NCBI RefSeq assembly: GCF_016801775.1
Contig: NZ_CP069004.1
Coordinates: 62,001-126,000 of the forward strand
From: Sulfitobacter mediterraneus
GTDB taxonomy: Bacteria; Pseudomonadota; Alphaproteobacteria; Rhodobacterales; Rhodobacteraceae
Length of the DNA: 64,000 nucleotides
Reading direction: 5' to 3'
The translations under genes and the position numbers were made by a program. Shown piece after piece: positions 45,624 through 53,731 of this stretch. The notes below the pieces were generated by a model. The model was not told the origin of the DNA, searched no databases, and saw only the letters and a program-made list of their open reading frames with translations. Positions within the stretch are counted from its first letter, which is position 1. Each line of letters opens with the position of its first letter.

Positions 45624-46229
45624 TCAGTCGTCGGGGCGGATAATCTCAAACACTTCGCGCACGCGGGTATAATCGCGATAGCCCAGCCGCGACAGCGGCT
45701 CGTACCGGGTCACGTCAAAGCGGCCATCGACCACACAATCATCGCGCAGATGCACGCCAACAACCTCGCCAAACACCACAAAGTTGGCGTCGCCCTCGAT
45801 TCTGACAATCTGGGTCATGCGGCATTCAAGGCTCGCCGGGGCATTGGCCACGCGGGCGCAATCAATCACATCACACGCGGCCTTTTCAACCTGTGCATGG
45901 GCAAACTCATCGGCGTCATGGGGCAGGGTGGCAGAGCTGAGGTTCATGGCCTCTCGCGCGGCATATTCCACGATGTTCACACAAAAGACGCCGGTTTCAC
46001 GGATATTGGCAACCGAATCCTTGGTGCCATCCACATCGTCTTTCACTCCGGTCGAGGCAAACATCACCTGCGGCGGCACATAGGCCACGCCGTTGAAAAA
46101 CGAATAGGGTGCAAGATTGTCGCGCCCGTCCGCGTCACGGCTGGAAATCCAGCCGATGGGGCGGGGGGTGACAATGGCGTTGAACGGGTTATGCGGCAGG
46201 CCGTGGCCGTTTTCCGGACGATAGAACAT
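45624..46229 (-). CDS. Flavin reductase-family protein (FMN-binding split barrel)
   Basis: 201 residues from ATG 46229, AAGGAGAG upstream. Typical parts: NPFNAIVTPRPIGWISSRD, LAPYSFFNGVAYVPP, and NIRETGVFCVNIVEY. Members reduce flavins or act as the reductase half of two-component monooxygenases. Its function here is unknown. The gene stands alone, convergent with sulP and divergent from a GNAT gene. Confidence 0.9.
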   Translation of the reverse strand: MFYRPENGHGLPHNPFNAIVTPRPIGWISSRDADGRDNLAPYSFFNGVAYVPPQVMFASTGVKDDVDGTKDSVANIRETGVFCVNIVEYAAREAMNLSSATLPHDADEFAHAQVEKAACDVIDCARVANAPASLECRMTQIVRIEGDANFVVFGEVVGVHLRDDCVVDGRFDVTRYEPLSRLGYRDYTRVREVFEIIRPDD

Positions 46230-46281
46230 TGTGGCGCTCTCCTTGGTCAATTGCACCTATGGCTAACGTCATGTTAGGGGC

Positions 46282-46803
46282 ATGGCCACCGCAATTCGGG
46301 GCAGGAACCGCACCTTGTACCAGCTCATCCCAGAAACCCCCGATGATTATTGGGAGGTCGAGGCGCTTTATGACACCTGCTTTGCGCCGGGGCGCAAGGC
46401 GCTTTCGTCATACCGCCTGCGCGACGGGGTGCCTTCGGTGGCGGGCCTCAGCCATGTGGCGCGGGACGCAGATGGCATTCTGGCAGGGGCAATCCGTTAT
46501 TGGCCGGTGCATATTGGTGCGCATGACGCGCTGCTGCTGGGGCCAGTGGCGGTGCACCCAACCCGCCAGGGCGAGGGACTGGGCCGCGCGCTGATCGAGG
46601 AAAGCCTGAATGCGGCCAAGCCCTTTGGCTGGCACCGGGTGATGCTGGTGGGGGATGCGCCCTATTACAACCGCTTTGGCTTTGACCGGCTGGAGGATGT
46701 GATCATGCCGCCACCCACCAACCCCGAACGGGTGCTGGGCCGCGCCCTGTCAAAAGACGCCTGGCATGGGGTCAAAGGACATGTGCGGCGCTGGAACGAT
46801 TGA
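46282..46803 (+). CDS. GNAT N-acetyltransferase (YhbS-like)
   Basis: 173 residues. The acetyl-CoA site is VAVHPTRQGEGLGRALIEES, with LLLGPVAVHP before it and YYNRFGF after it, typical for YhbS-like acetyltransferases. Substrate unknown. It precedes the EcsC-like gene by 48 bases on the same strand. Confidence 0.92.
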   Translation: MATAIRGRNRTLYQLIPETPDDYWEVEALYDTCFAPGRKALSSYRLRDGVPSVAGLSHVARDADGILAGAIRYWPVHIGAHDALLLGPVAVHPTRQGEGLGRALIEESLNAAKPFGWHRVMLVGDAPYYNRFGFDRLEDVIMPPPTNPERVLGRALSKDAWHGVKGHVRRWND

Positions 46804-46851
46804 AATCCGGCCGGTTCCGCCCCACATCATAGGGCAAAGAGAAGGACCAAT

Positions 46852-47619
46852 ATGGACATTTCCAGCAATCTGCCCGCCCCGATCGACGTTGACGCAAGGC
46901 TTGATGAAATCGCACTGCGTTACAAGCAGGCGGGCGGATTGGGGATCAATGTCCTGAACCTTATTGGCGGCAGCGCGGAAAACCTGCTCGACCGGTTGCC
47001 CGCAGGCGTGCGCAGCAACCTCGAAGCGGCCACCATCAAGGCGCTGAACCACGCGATGAAGGCGGCTCACAGCAGCCGGTCGGTTGTGCCGGATCAGAAA
47101 AGTTGGCTCAACCAGACCGTGACCGCCGCCATGGGCGCGGCAGGCGGAGCGGGCGGTCTGCCCACGGCGCTGGCCGAATTGCCAGTGACAACCACCCTGC
47201 TGCTGCGGGTGATCCAGGGGGTTGCTGTGGAACACGGGTTCGATCCAGAGGCGGAGAACGTCCAATTTGACTGCGTCCATGTCTTTGCTGCCGCTGGCCC
47301 CCTGTCGGGAGATGACGGCGCGGATCTGGGCTTTCTGTCGGCGCGGATGGCATTGACGGGCCGTGCGATGCAGGCCGTGATTGCCAGGATCGCGCCGAAG
47401 CTGGCCGTGGTCATGGGACAGAAACTCGCGGCGCAAGCAGTGCCGGTGCTGGGCGCTGTGGCGGGGGCGGCGACAAATTACGCTTATACCAGCTACTACG
47501 AAGATATGGCCCATGTGCACTTTGGCCTGCGCAAGCTGGCGATCGACGGCGATGTGCCGCACGACGAACTGATCGCGTCGTTGGCCCAAAGGATGGGAAA
47601 AACCCCTGCAAAGGTATAG
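46852..47619 (+). CDS. EcsC-family protein
   Basis: 255 residues with an AAGGA ribosome site. A helical N-terminal half and an Ala/Gly-rich segment (AAMGAAGGAGGLPTALAELP) followed by TTTLLLRVIQGVAVEHGFDP match the EcsC family, named after a protein beside the Bacillus Ecs ABC transporter. The function is unknown. The repeat-rich segment at 47630-47770 follows it. Confidence 0.85.
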   Translation: MDISSNLPAPIDVDARLDEIALRYKQAGGLGINVLNLIGGSAENLLDRLPAGVRSNLEAATIKALNHAMKAAHSSRSVVPDQKSWLNQTVTAAMGAAGGAGGLPTALAELPVTTTLLLRVIQGVAVEHGFDPEAENVQFDCVHVFAAAGPLSGDDGADLGFLSARMALTGRAMQAVIARIAPKLAVVMGQKLAAQAVPVLGAVAGAATNYAYTSYYEDMAHVHFGLRKLAIDGDVPHDELIASLAQRMGKTPAKV

Positions 47620-47633
47620 TTTGACGCAGACAC

Positions 47634-47704
47634 CCGGGGCTTTGCCCCGGACCCCAGAGGTTTAAGGGCCAAATGAAGAAGTGTGCCCTTCTCTTCCTTT
47701 GGCC
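47634..47704 (+). repeat. Dispersed hairpin-and-tail repeat, copy A
   Basis: Hairpin CCGGGGC-TTT-GCCCCGG, then ACCCCAGAGGTTTAAGGGCC and AAATGAAGAAG. GGCCAAA (47668-47674) also pairs with TTTGGCC (47698-47704). It is 3' of the EcsC gene and 3' of the convergent modC. Further GC-rich inverted repeats follow to about 47770. Confidence 0.6.
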
Positions 47705-47812
47705 GGAAAAAACTCCCTGGGAATCGCCGCGCAGCGGCGGTGGGGGCTGGGCCCCTTGGCGGTGAAGGTGGCTCAAGCGGTTTGGCCTGAGGTGTTTGGA
47801 AGATAGGCTGCG

Positions 47813-48901
47813 TCAGCGCCCGATGCTTCCCGGTGCCACGGTGGTGGCTTTGAGAATGGCGTAGCAGTCGAGCCCCGGCGCAAGCTGCAGTTCGGCAACC
47901 GCCCGCGCTGTGACCCGCGCCAGCACCCGGTCTTTGCCGGCCCGCAGTCCAATCGCCGCGCCGGGCCCACCGCCGGGATGTACGGTTTCGACCCGAACCG
48001 GCAAAACATTCACCGAAGAAAGGCCCTCAGGGCGCGAAAGGGACAAGATTACGTCCTGCGCCAGAACCCGCAGGCGGACGCGAGCGCCCACATCGGCTTG
48101 CACGCCCGGCAATTCAAGTGTTCCGGCACTGATGCGCAGCGTCGATAATCCGTCGTCCGCATGGGCGATAACCTCCGCCTCGAGCACCGCGCCGGCCTCG
48201 CGCACGCCAAGCAGCGGCACGGCGGCTGGGTCCGCCATCACATCATAGAGCGGTCCCTGCGCCTGAACCATGCCGTCTTGTAACAGCACCAGCTGATCCG
48301 CCAGTCGCGCCACCTCATCCACCGCGTGGCTGACATAAAGGATCGGCAGGTTCAGTGGTCCGTCGCGCAGCCGTTCCAGATAGGGCAGGATTTCTTGCTT
48401 GCGCGGTGCGTCGAGACTGGCCAGCGGTTCATCCATCAGAAGCATCCGCGGGTGGCTGAGCAGGGCGCGGCCAATGGCGACCCGCTGCTTTTCCCCGCCC
48501 GAAAGGGTGCCGGGCCGCCGCACCATAAGCGGCGCAAGGCCCAGAAGGGCCACCACATCGTCAAGACTGGCACCGGGCGCATCTGCCGGAGCATAGCGTG
48601 CGCCAAAGGTCAGGTTGTCTTGCACTGTGAGATGCGGAAACAGCCGCGCGTCCTGAAACACATAGCCCAGTCTACGTTTGGCGGGCGGCACGAACCGGCG
48701 CGAAGCTGTATCCACAAACACATGCGCGCCAAGGCTGACCCGCCCTACATCGGGGCGCAGCAGTCCCGCAACGGCGTTGATCACGGTGGTTTTGCCGGTG
48801 CCGGAACGGCCGAAAATTGCGGTGATCCCGCCCGTCGCCTCAAACCCCACATCAAGGGACAGCCCACCAAGGCGGTGCTGAATGTCCACTTGCAATGTCA
48901 T
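47813..48901 (-). CDS. modC: Molybdate ABC transporter ATP-binding protein ModC
   Basis: 362 residues. Walker A GRSGTGKTT at 31-39, ABC signature LSGGEKQRVAIGRAL, Walker B MLLMDEPLASLD, and the switch His in YVSHAVDEV. The C-terminal 70 residues form a molybdate-binding TOBE/Mop domain. It energises molybdate or tungstate import. The ATG overlaps the modB stop. Confidence 0.97.
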   Translation of the reverse strand: MTLQVDIQHRLGGLSLDVGFEATGGITAIFGRSGTGKTTVINAVAGLLRPDVGRVSLGAHVFVDTASRRFVPPAKRRLGYVFQDARLFPHLTVQDNLTFGARYAPADAPGASLDDVVALLGLAPLMVRRPGTLSGGEKQRVAIGRALLSHPRMLLMDEPLASLDAPRKQEILPYLERLRDGPLNLPILYVSHAVDEVARLADQLVLLQDGMVQAQGPLYDVMADPAAVPLLGVREAGAVLEAEVIAHADDGLSTLRISAGTLELPGVQADVGARVRLRVLAQDVILSLSRPEGLSSVNVLPVRVETVHPGGGPGAAIGLRAGKDRVLARVTARAVAELQLAPGLDCYAILKATTVAPGSIGR

Positions 48902-49587
48902 TTGGCCGCAATCCGTGCCGAGACCCGCCGCGCCAGAACCTCGGACAGAAGCACGGCGGCCACAGCAACAATGCTGGCCATCATGACCATCATGACTGCT
49001 TGCCCCTCACCGCCGGGGATCTGCAACGCCGCCCAGATCGCGCCGGGCAGGGTTTGGGTCTGGCCGGGAATATTGGCGACAAAGGTGATCGTCGCGCCAA
49101 ATTCGCCCATGGCCTTGGCAAATCCCATGACAGCCCCGGCCAGAATGCCTGGCCCGATCAGGGGCAACGTTACGCGGGCAAAGACCGAAATACGGCTCGC
49201 GCCAAGGGTCTCGGCGGCTTCTTCCAGCTTGGGATCGACCGCCTCGATGGCCAGCCGCATGGCCCGCACCATCAGGGGAAAGCCCATCACGATGGCGGCC
49301 AGAACCGCGCCGGTCCAGTGAAACGCCAGCTGCAGACCCATCGCGCTGAGCATCCGGCCCAGCGGCGCATTGGGGCTGAAACTGATCAGCAGCAGGTATC
49401 CCGTGACCACGGGCGGCAGAACCAGAGGCAGATGCACGGCGGCATTCAGCAGGGATTTCCCCCAAAAGGATTTCCGCGCCAGAATCCAAGCCACCCAAAG
49501 CGCCAGCGGGACAGCCAGCGCCGTGGCCCAGCAAGCCACCCAAAGCGACAGGCGCAGGGCCTCCCAGGCGGCGCTGTCGGCGGTCAT
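48898..49587 (-). CDS. modB: Molybdate ABC transporter permease ModB
   Basis: 229 residues with five to six membrane segments. The EAA loop is EAAETLGASRISVFARVTLP, and the start has LSLWVACWATALAVPLALWV, typical for ModB. It overlaps both modA and modC by four bases, so the three genes are translationally coupled. Confidence 0.96.
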   Translation of the reverse strand: MTADSAAWEALRLSLWVACWATALAVPLALWVAWILARKSFWGKSLLNAAVHLPLVLPPVVTGYLLLISFSPNAPLGRMLSAMGLQLAFHWTGAVLAAIVMGFPLMVRAMRLAIEAVDPKLEEAAETLGASRISVFARVTLPLIGPGILAGAVMGFAKAMGEFGATITFVANIPGQTQTLPGAIWAALQIPGGEGQAVMMVMMASIVAVAAVLLSEVLARRVSARIAAK

Positions 49588-50315
49588 TCGGGCACCTCGT
49601 CAAAGCCATGTGCCGTGAAAATGCCACGGGCTGTTGGACTGGCCAGAAACGCAAGAAATGCCTGCCCACCTGTGCTGAGCGCGGCGGCAGGATAGAGGAT
49701 TGGATCATGGTGGCTTGCGGGCACGTCATAGACCTTATGCACACGCGTCTCGGCCATCGCATCGGTGGCATAAACGATGCCAAAGGGCGCGGCGCCGCGT
49801 GCGACAAGGGCGAGAGCGGCCCGCACGTTGTCGGTCTCGGCCAGCTGCGGCTCCAGCATGTTCCACAGATCTATCGATTGCAGCCATTGCCGCGCATAGG
49901 CGCCAGCGGGCACCGCATCGCGGTGGCCCATGGCCAGCCGGCCCGCAGCAAGTCTTTCGGGTAAGGCACTGATATCATCCAAGGGATTTCCCGCCTGGTG
50001 GCTGATCACGACAAGACGGTTGCTTGCAATCGACCGGATCGGTGCGGCAAAGGATATCTCTTGATCTGCCAGCCAATCCATCCATGCAGGGTTGGCCAGA
50101 ACCACCAGATCAGCCGGGGCACCTGCGGCCACTTGCCGTGCAAGGGTGCCTGATCCGGCATAGGACACTGTGACCTGCCCGCCGTATTGTCCAGCAATCT
50201 CATCCAAGGCGCCGCGCAGGCTGGCAGCCGCAAAGACCGTCACCGGCGGCATTTGCGCAGCGGCCAAAATCGGCAGGACCAAAAGCCAGATCAAAAGGGC
50301 AAGGACGCGTTTCAT
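49584..50315 (-). CDS. modA: Molybdate-binding periplasmic protein ModA
   Basis: 243 residues from ATG 50315. Signal peptide RVLALLIWLLVLPILAAAQ. The oxyanion-binding protein core has VFAAASLRGALDEIAGQYG, YAGSGTLARQVAAGAPADL and FGIVYATDA. The binding serines are in AAASL and GSGTL. It starts the modABC operon. No ModE-like palindrome is obvious in the 118 bases to the divergent Nudix gene. Confidence 0.95.
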   Translation of the reverse strand: MKRVLALLIWLLVLPILAAAQMPPVTVFAAASLRGALDEIAGQYGGQVTVSYAGSGTLARQVAAGAPADLVVLANPAWMDWLADQEISFAAPIRSIASNRLVVISHQAGNPLDDISALPERLAAGRLAMGHRDAVPAGAYARQWLQSIDLWNMLEPQLAETDNVRAALALVARGAAPFGIVYATDAMAETRVHKVYDVPASHHDPILYPAAALSTGGQAFLAFLASPTARGIFTAHGFDEVPE

Positions 50316-50392
50316 CAGCCGCACTATCCGCGATGCACAAAGACGGCACAAGCGCATTGCTGATCGCTGGTCATTGCAGGCAAGAGCTTTTA

Positions 50393-50410
50393 TATTTCGG
50401 CCAAAACGGG
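50393..50410 (+). repeat. Possible tail of the dispersed repeat, copy E
   Basis: TATTTCGGCCAAAACGGG resembles TATTTGGGGCCAAAAAGGG of copy C. It lacks a GC hairpin and lies before the Nudix gene, so it may be chance. Confidence 0.25.
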
Positions 50411-50433
50411 CAGGCGCTGAGTATGGGACATTT

Positions 50434-50904
50434 ATGATCAAACAACTTCCCATTTCGCTGCATGGGGCGCGCAAAGGTGATGTGCGCAGCCAATTTGCCG
50501 CGCTTTGCTACCGGATCAAACGGGGCAAGGTGCAGGTGCTGTTGGTCACATCACGCAGGTCCAAGCGGTGGATCGTGCCCAAGGGCTGGCCCATGGAGGG
50601 CAAAACCCCTGCGGCCTCGGCCAAGCAGGAGGCCTGGGAAGAGGCGGGCGTCTATGGACGGTCGGTCGGCAGTTGTCTGGGCGTCTATTCCTACGCCAAG
50701 GACGTCGGGGAGCCGGATGATTTGCCTTGTCTTGCGCTGCTTTATCCCGTGGCGGTCAAGTCCTTGGCCAAGAAGTTTCCCGAACGCGGCCAACGCCGCC
50801 GCCGCTGGGTGTCGCGCAAAAAGGCGGCGCGGCTGGTGTCGGAACCGGAGCTGGCCCGGATGATACTGGATTTTGATCCCCGTCGCGGCATGGCAAAAGC
50901 TTGA
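50434..50904 (+). CDS. Nudix hydrolase (DIPP-like)
   Basis: 156 residues. The Nudix helix reads from Gly51 to Val73. The metal-binding Glu66, Glu69 and Glu70 (QEAWEEAGV) are kept, but the usual first Glu is Lys57 and the usual Arg is Gln65. The stretch RWIVPKGWPMEGKT is typical of the DIPP-like group that removes phosphate from diphosphoinositol or dinucleotide polyphosphates. The substrate is not known. It is divergent from modA. Confidence 0.88.
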   Translation: MIKQLPISLHGARKGDVRSQFAALCYRIKRGKVQVLLVTSRRSKRWIVPKGWPMEGKTPAASAKQEAWEEAGVYGRSVGSCLGVYSYAKDVGEPDDLPCLALLYPVAVKSLAKKFPERGQRRRRWVSRKKAARLVSEPELARMILDFDPRRGMAKA

Positions 50905-50963
50905 CCAACGCTGGATTGCGCCCCATCTGTGAAGGGTAAGATTTAAAAGGACGTCATAGCAGA

Positions 50964-51410
50964 ATGATTCATTATGCGCTCAAATGCGAGGCCGGCCACC
51001 AGTTTGAAAGCTGGTTCCAATCGGCGTCTGCCTTTGATGCCCTGTCCAAGGCCGGGCATTTGAGTTGTTCAATCTGCGGATCGCCCGAGGTGAGCAAGGC
51101 GATCATGGCACCGCGTGTGGCAACCAAGGCCAAGCCAGAGCAGCCGGGCGCGGAAGCTGCCAGTGTTCCGGCGCTGCACAATCCGCCCTCCGAAGTTGAA
51201 AAGGCGCTGCAGGAGTTGCGCCGCAAGGTCGAGGAAAACTCCGATTATGTGGGCGAGAATTTCGCTTCGGAGGCCCGCGCCATGCATCTGGGCGACGCGC
51301 CGGAGCGGGCAATCTATGGCGAGGCGCGGCTGGATCAGGCCAAAGAGTTGATCGAGGATGGCGTGCCTTTGATGCCGCTGCCGTTCCGGCCCAAGCAAAA
51401 ACTCACCTGA
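50964..51410 (+). CDS. DUF1178 family protein
   Basis: 148 residues. N-terminal metal-ribbon-like part (YALKCEAGHQFESWF, then SCSICGS), a charged middle, and VGENFASEARAMHLGDAPER, which is the family's hallmark, with PLMPLPFRPKQKLT at the end. The function is unknown. It is in a row of small plus-strand genes between the Nudix gene and an SDR gene. Confidence 0.88.
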   Translation: MIHYALKCEAGHQFESWFQSASAFDALSKAGHLSCSICGSPEVSKAIMAPRVATKAKPEQPGAEAASVPALHNPPSEVEKALQELRRKVEENSDYVGENFASEARAMHLGDAPERAIYGEARLDQAKELIEDGVPLMPLPFRPKQKLT

Positions 51411-51429
51411 TCTTCAGAAGGAATACCTT

Positions 51430-52074
51430 ATGACCGTAGTGATTACAGGTGCCAGCCGCGGCATTGGCGCGGGGCTGGCGGCGCATTATCAAGCCACAGG
51501 GCAAGAGGTGTTTGGCACGGGCCGGTCCGCCGCCGCGCAATTGCAGTTGGACGTGAACCAACCCGCAAGCCACCGCGCAATGGCTCAGGCGCTGGGCGAT
51601 CGGGCTGTGGATCTGTTGGTGTGCAATGCCGGGGTCTATCTGGACAAGGGTCATGATCTGGACAGCGGCTATGGCGCGGATCTTTGGGCGCAAAGCTTTG
51701 CCACCAATGTGACGGGCGTTTTTCTGAGTATTCAGGCGCTTATGCCACATCTGCGCCGGGCCGAGGCCGGTAAGATCGCAATCATTTCCTCTCAGATGGC
51801 CTCGGACAACCGTGCGCCGGGTGGCAGTTACATTTACCGGTCCTCCAAGGCGGCGGCGCTGAATCTGGGGTTGAACCTTGCAAAGGATCTGAAGCCCGAA
51901 GGCATTGCCGTTGGGATTTACCATCCCGGTTGGGTACAGACCGATATGGGCGGGGAAGCCGCAGATATCACCACGGATGAGGCGGTGAACGGTCTGGCGG
52001 CGCGGTTTGACGCGCTGAGCCTAGAGACAACGGGGTGTTTCGAGACATGGGATGGCCGCACGCATCCCTTTTGA
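51430..52074 (+). CDS. Short-chain dehydrogenase/reductase
   Basis: 214 residues. NAD(P)-binding motif TGASRGIGAGL at about 6-16, NAG motif (VCNAGVYLD), a catalytic Ser in IISSQMAS and the YxxxK motif in YIYRSSKAAAL. It resembles the C-factor type of short SDRs. The substrate is unknown. AAGGAA lies just upstream. It is followed by repeat copy B. Confidence 0.92.
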   Translation: MTVVITGASRGIGAGLAAHYQATGQEVFGTGRSAAAQLQLDVNQPASHRAMAQALGDRAVDLLVCNAGVYLDKGHDLDSGYGADLWAQSFATNVTGVFLSIQALMPHLRRAEAGKIAIISSQMASDNRAPGGSYIYRSSKAAALNLGLNLAKDLKPEGIAVGIYHPGWVQTDMGGEAADITTDEAVNGLAARFDALSLETTGCFETWDGRTHPF

Positions 52075-52110
52075 AGAGGCGGCGGCGGGCAGGCCCGCCA
52101 TGCGATGCTG

Positions 52111-52195
52111 GCAATTGGGCCAGCCCAATTGCGTGAATGGGGGCATTGCCCCCAAACCCCCAGAGTATTTATTGCCAAAAAGGGAGCAAAAAGGG
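52111..52195 (+). repeat. Dispersed hairpin-and-tail repeat, copy B
   Basis: Two hairpins: GCAATTGGGC-CA-GCCCAATTGC (52111-52132) and GGGGGC-ATT-GCCCCC (52139-52153), then AAACCCCCAGAGTATTTATT and GCCAAAAAGGG. It lies between the SDR gene and lysC. Confidence 0.65.
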
Positions 52196-52265
52196 ACAGC
52201 ATGCCTCCTTGCGCATGGGCGGACATGGGGCTAGACCGCGTGCGTGTTGAACGGCGGGAGGTCTG

Positions 52266-53504
52266 ATGCCTGTTCTTGTGATGAAATTTGGTGGCACGTC
52301 GGTGGCCACGCTGGACCGGATCCGCCGCGCGGCGAAACGTGTGGGCGTTGAGGTTGCCAAGGGATATGACGTGATTGTCATTGTCTCGGCCATGTCCGGA
52401 AAAACCAATGAACTGGTGGGCTGGGTTGGGGAAACCTCGCCGATGTATGATGCCCGTGAATATGACGCGGTGGTGTCCAGCGGCGAGAATGTCACGGCCG
52501 GGTTGATGGCCCTGACCTTGCAAGAAATGGACGTGCCCGCGCGATCCTGGCAGGGTTGGCAAGTGCCGGTGCAAACCACGTCAGCGCATTCGGCCGCGCG
52601 GATCGAAGATATTCCACCCGCCAACATTCGCGCCAAATTTGCCGAAGGTATGAAGGTGGCGGTTGTGGCCGGTTTCCAGGGGGTCAGCCCGGAGGGCCGG
52701 ATCACCACCTTGGGCCGGGGTGGATCGGACACAACAGCGGTGGCCTTTGCCGCGGCCTTTGAGGCGGAGCGGTGCGATATCTACACGGATGTGGACGGTG
52801 TATACACCACTGATCCGCGGGTCAGTGCCAAGGCCCGCAAACTCGACAAGATCGCATTCGAAGAGATGTTGGAGCTGGCGTCTCTGGGCGCCAAGGTTTT
52901 GCAGACGCGGTCCGTCGAACTGGCCATGCGCTACAAGGTCAAACTGCGCGTGCTCTCAAGTTTTGAAGAACAATCGGACGATGCCGGAACGCTCGTTTGT
53001 GATGAGGAGGAAATCATGGAAAGCAATGTTGTTGCAGGTGTGGCGTTCAGCCGTGATGAAGCCAAGATGACGCTGGTGTCGGTTGCGGACCGTCCGGGCA
53101 TTGCCGCCACGATCTTTACCGCGCTCAGCGATGCGGGCGTCAACGTTGACATGATTGTCCAGAACATTTCTGAAGAGGGGCGCACGGATATGACGTGGTC
53201 CTGCCCTGTGGATCAGGTCAAACGCGCCGAAAAGGCAATGCAGGATGCCAAGGACGGCGGAATCATCAACTATCACGAGCTGATCGCGGATGTTGATGTG
53301 GCCAAGGTCTCCGTCGTTGGCATCGGGATGCGCAGCCACACCGGCGTGGCCGCCAAGATGTTTCAGGTGCTGTCCGCAGAGGGCATCAACATCAAGGTGA
53401 TCACCACCTCCGAGATCAAGATCTCGGTTCTGATTGATCGCAAGTATATGGAATTGGCGGTTCAGGCGCTGCATGACGCCTTTGAACTGGACAAGGCGGC
53501 CTGA
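52266..53504 (+). CDS. lysC: Aspartate kinase
   Basis: 412 residues, first enzyme of the aspartate family pathway (lysine, threonine, methionine). Kinase domain: VMKFGGTSVA at the start, SAMSGKTNELV, GRGGSDTTAVAFAAAF and YTDVDGVYTTDPRV. Two C-terminal ACT domains give feedback control (VADRPGIAATIFTALSDAGV; VGIGMRSHTGVAAKMFQVL). It is single-domain, without homoserine dehydrogenase. A hairpin follows it. Confidence 0.98.
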   Translation: MPVLVMKFGGTSVATLDRIRRAAKRVGVEVAKGYDVIVIVSAMSGKTNELVGWVGETSPMYDAREYDAVVSSGENVTAGLMALTLQEMDVPARSWQGWQVPVQTTSAHSAARIEDIPPANIRAKFAEGMKVAVVAGFQGVSPEGRITTLGRGGSDTTAVAFAAAFEAERCDIYTDVDGVYTTDPRVSAKARKLDKIAFEEMLELASLGAKVLQTRSVELAMRYKVKLRVLSSFEEQSDDAGTLVCDEEEIMESNVVAGVAFSRDEAKMTLVSVADRPGIAATIFTALSDAGVNVDMIVQNISEEGRTDMTWSCPVDQVKRAEKAMQDAKDGGIINYHELIADVDVAKVSVVGIGMRSHTGVAAKMFQVLSAEGINIKVITTSEIKISVLIDRKYMELAVQALHDAFELDKAA

Positions 53505-53524
53505 TCTTAAACCATCGCTTTCAG

Positions 53525-53554
53525 GGCCCGGCAGATGCACGTCTGGGCCGGGCC
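53525..53554 (+). terminator. Hairpin after lysC
   Basis: GGCCCGGC-AGA / TCT-GG-GCCGGGCC with a two-base bulge and a 6-base loop, 20 bases after the lysC stop. No T run follows. Confidence 0.55.
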
Positions 53555-53647
53555 GGTCGTGGCCTGGCCAAGGTGTAGCAGTCGCGGAACGATCCTTCCT
53601 GGCACCGGGCTTGAATGCCCATAATGCAGGCAACTGTGGCAAAATGG

Positions 53648-53659
53648 CCTGACGTCAGG
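53648..53659. promoter_or_regulatory. Perfect 12-base palindrome upstream of ptsP
   Basis: CCTGACGTCAGG, 72 bases before the ptsP start, in the 227-base space after lysC. It could be a binding site for a dimeric regulator, but I cannot name one. Confidence 0.35.
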
Positions 53660-53731
53660 GAATTCAGCCATTTCGCTTTGGTGCGGCCTGTGGTCTAAGC
53701 TGGAAACGGTCAAACCGGGGGACGCGCCAGT

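Noticed and set aside
43931..45649. Open frame of 572 codons opposite the SulP gene
   Set aside because: It is rich in His, Arg and Gln, the usual antisense image of a hydrophobic transporter.
50316..50433. ModE operator or Moco riboswitch before modA
   Set aside because: No long palindrome or conserved structured leader is visible in the 118 bases.
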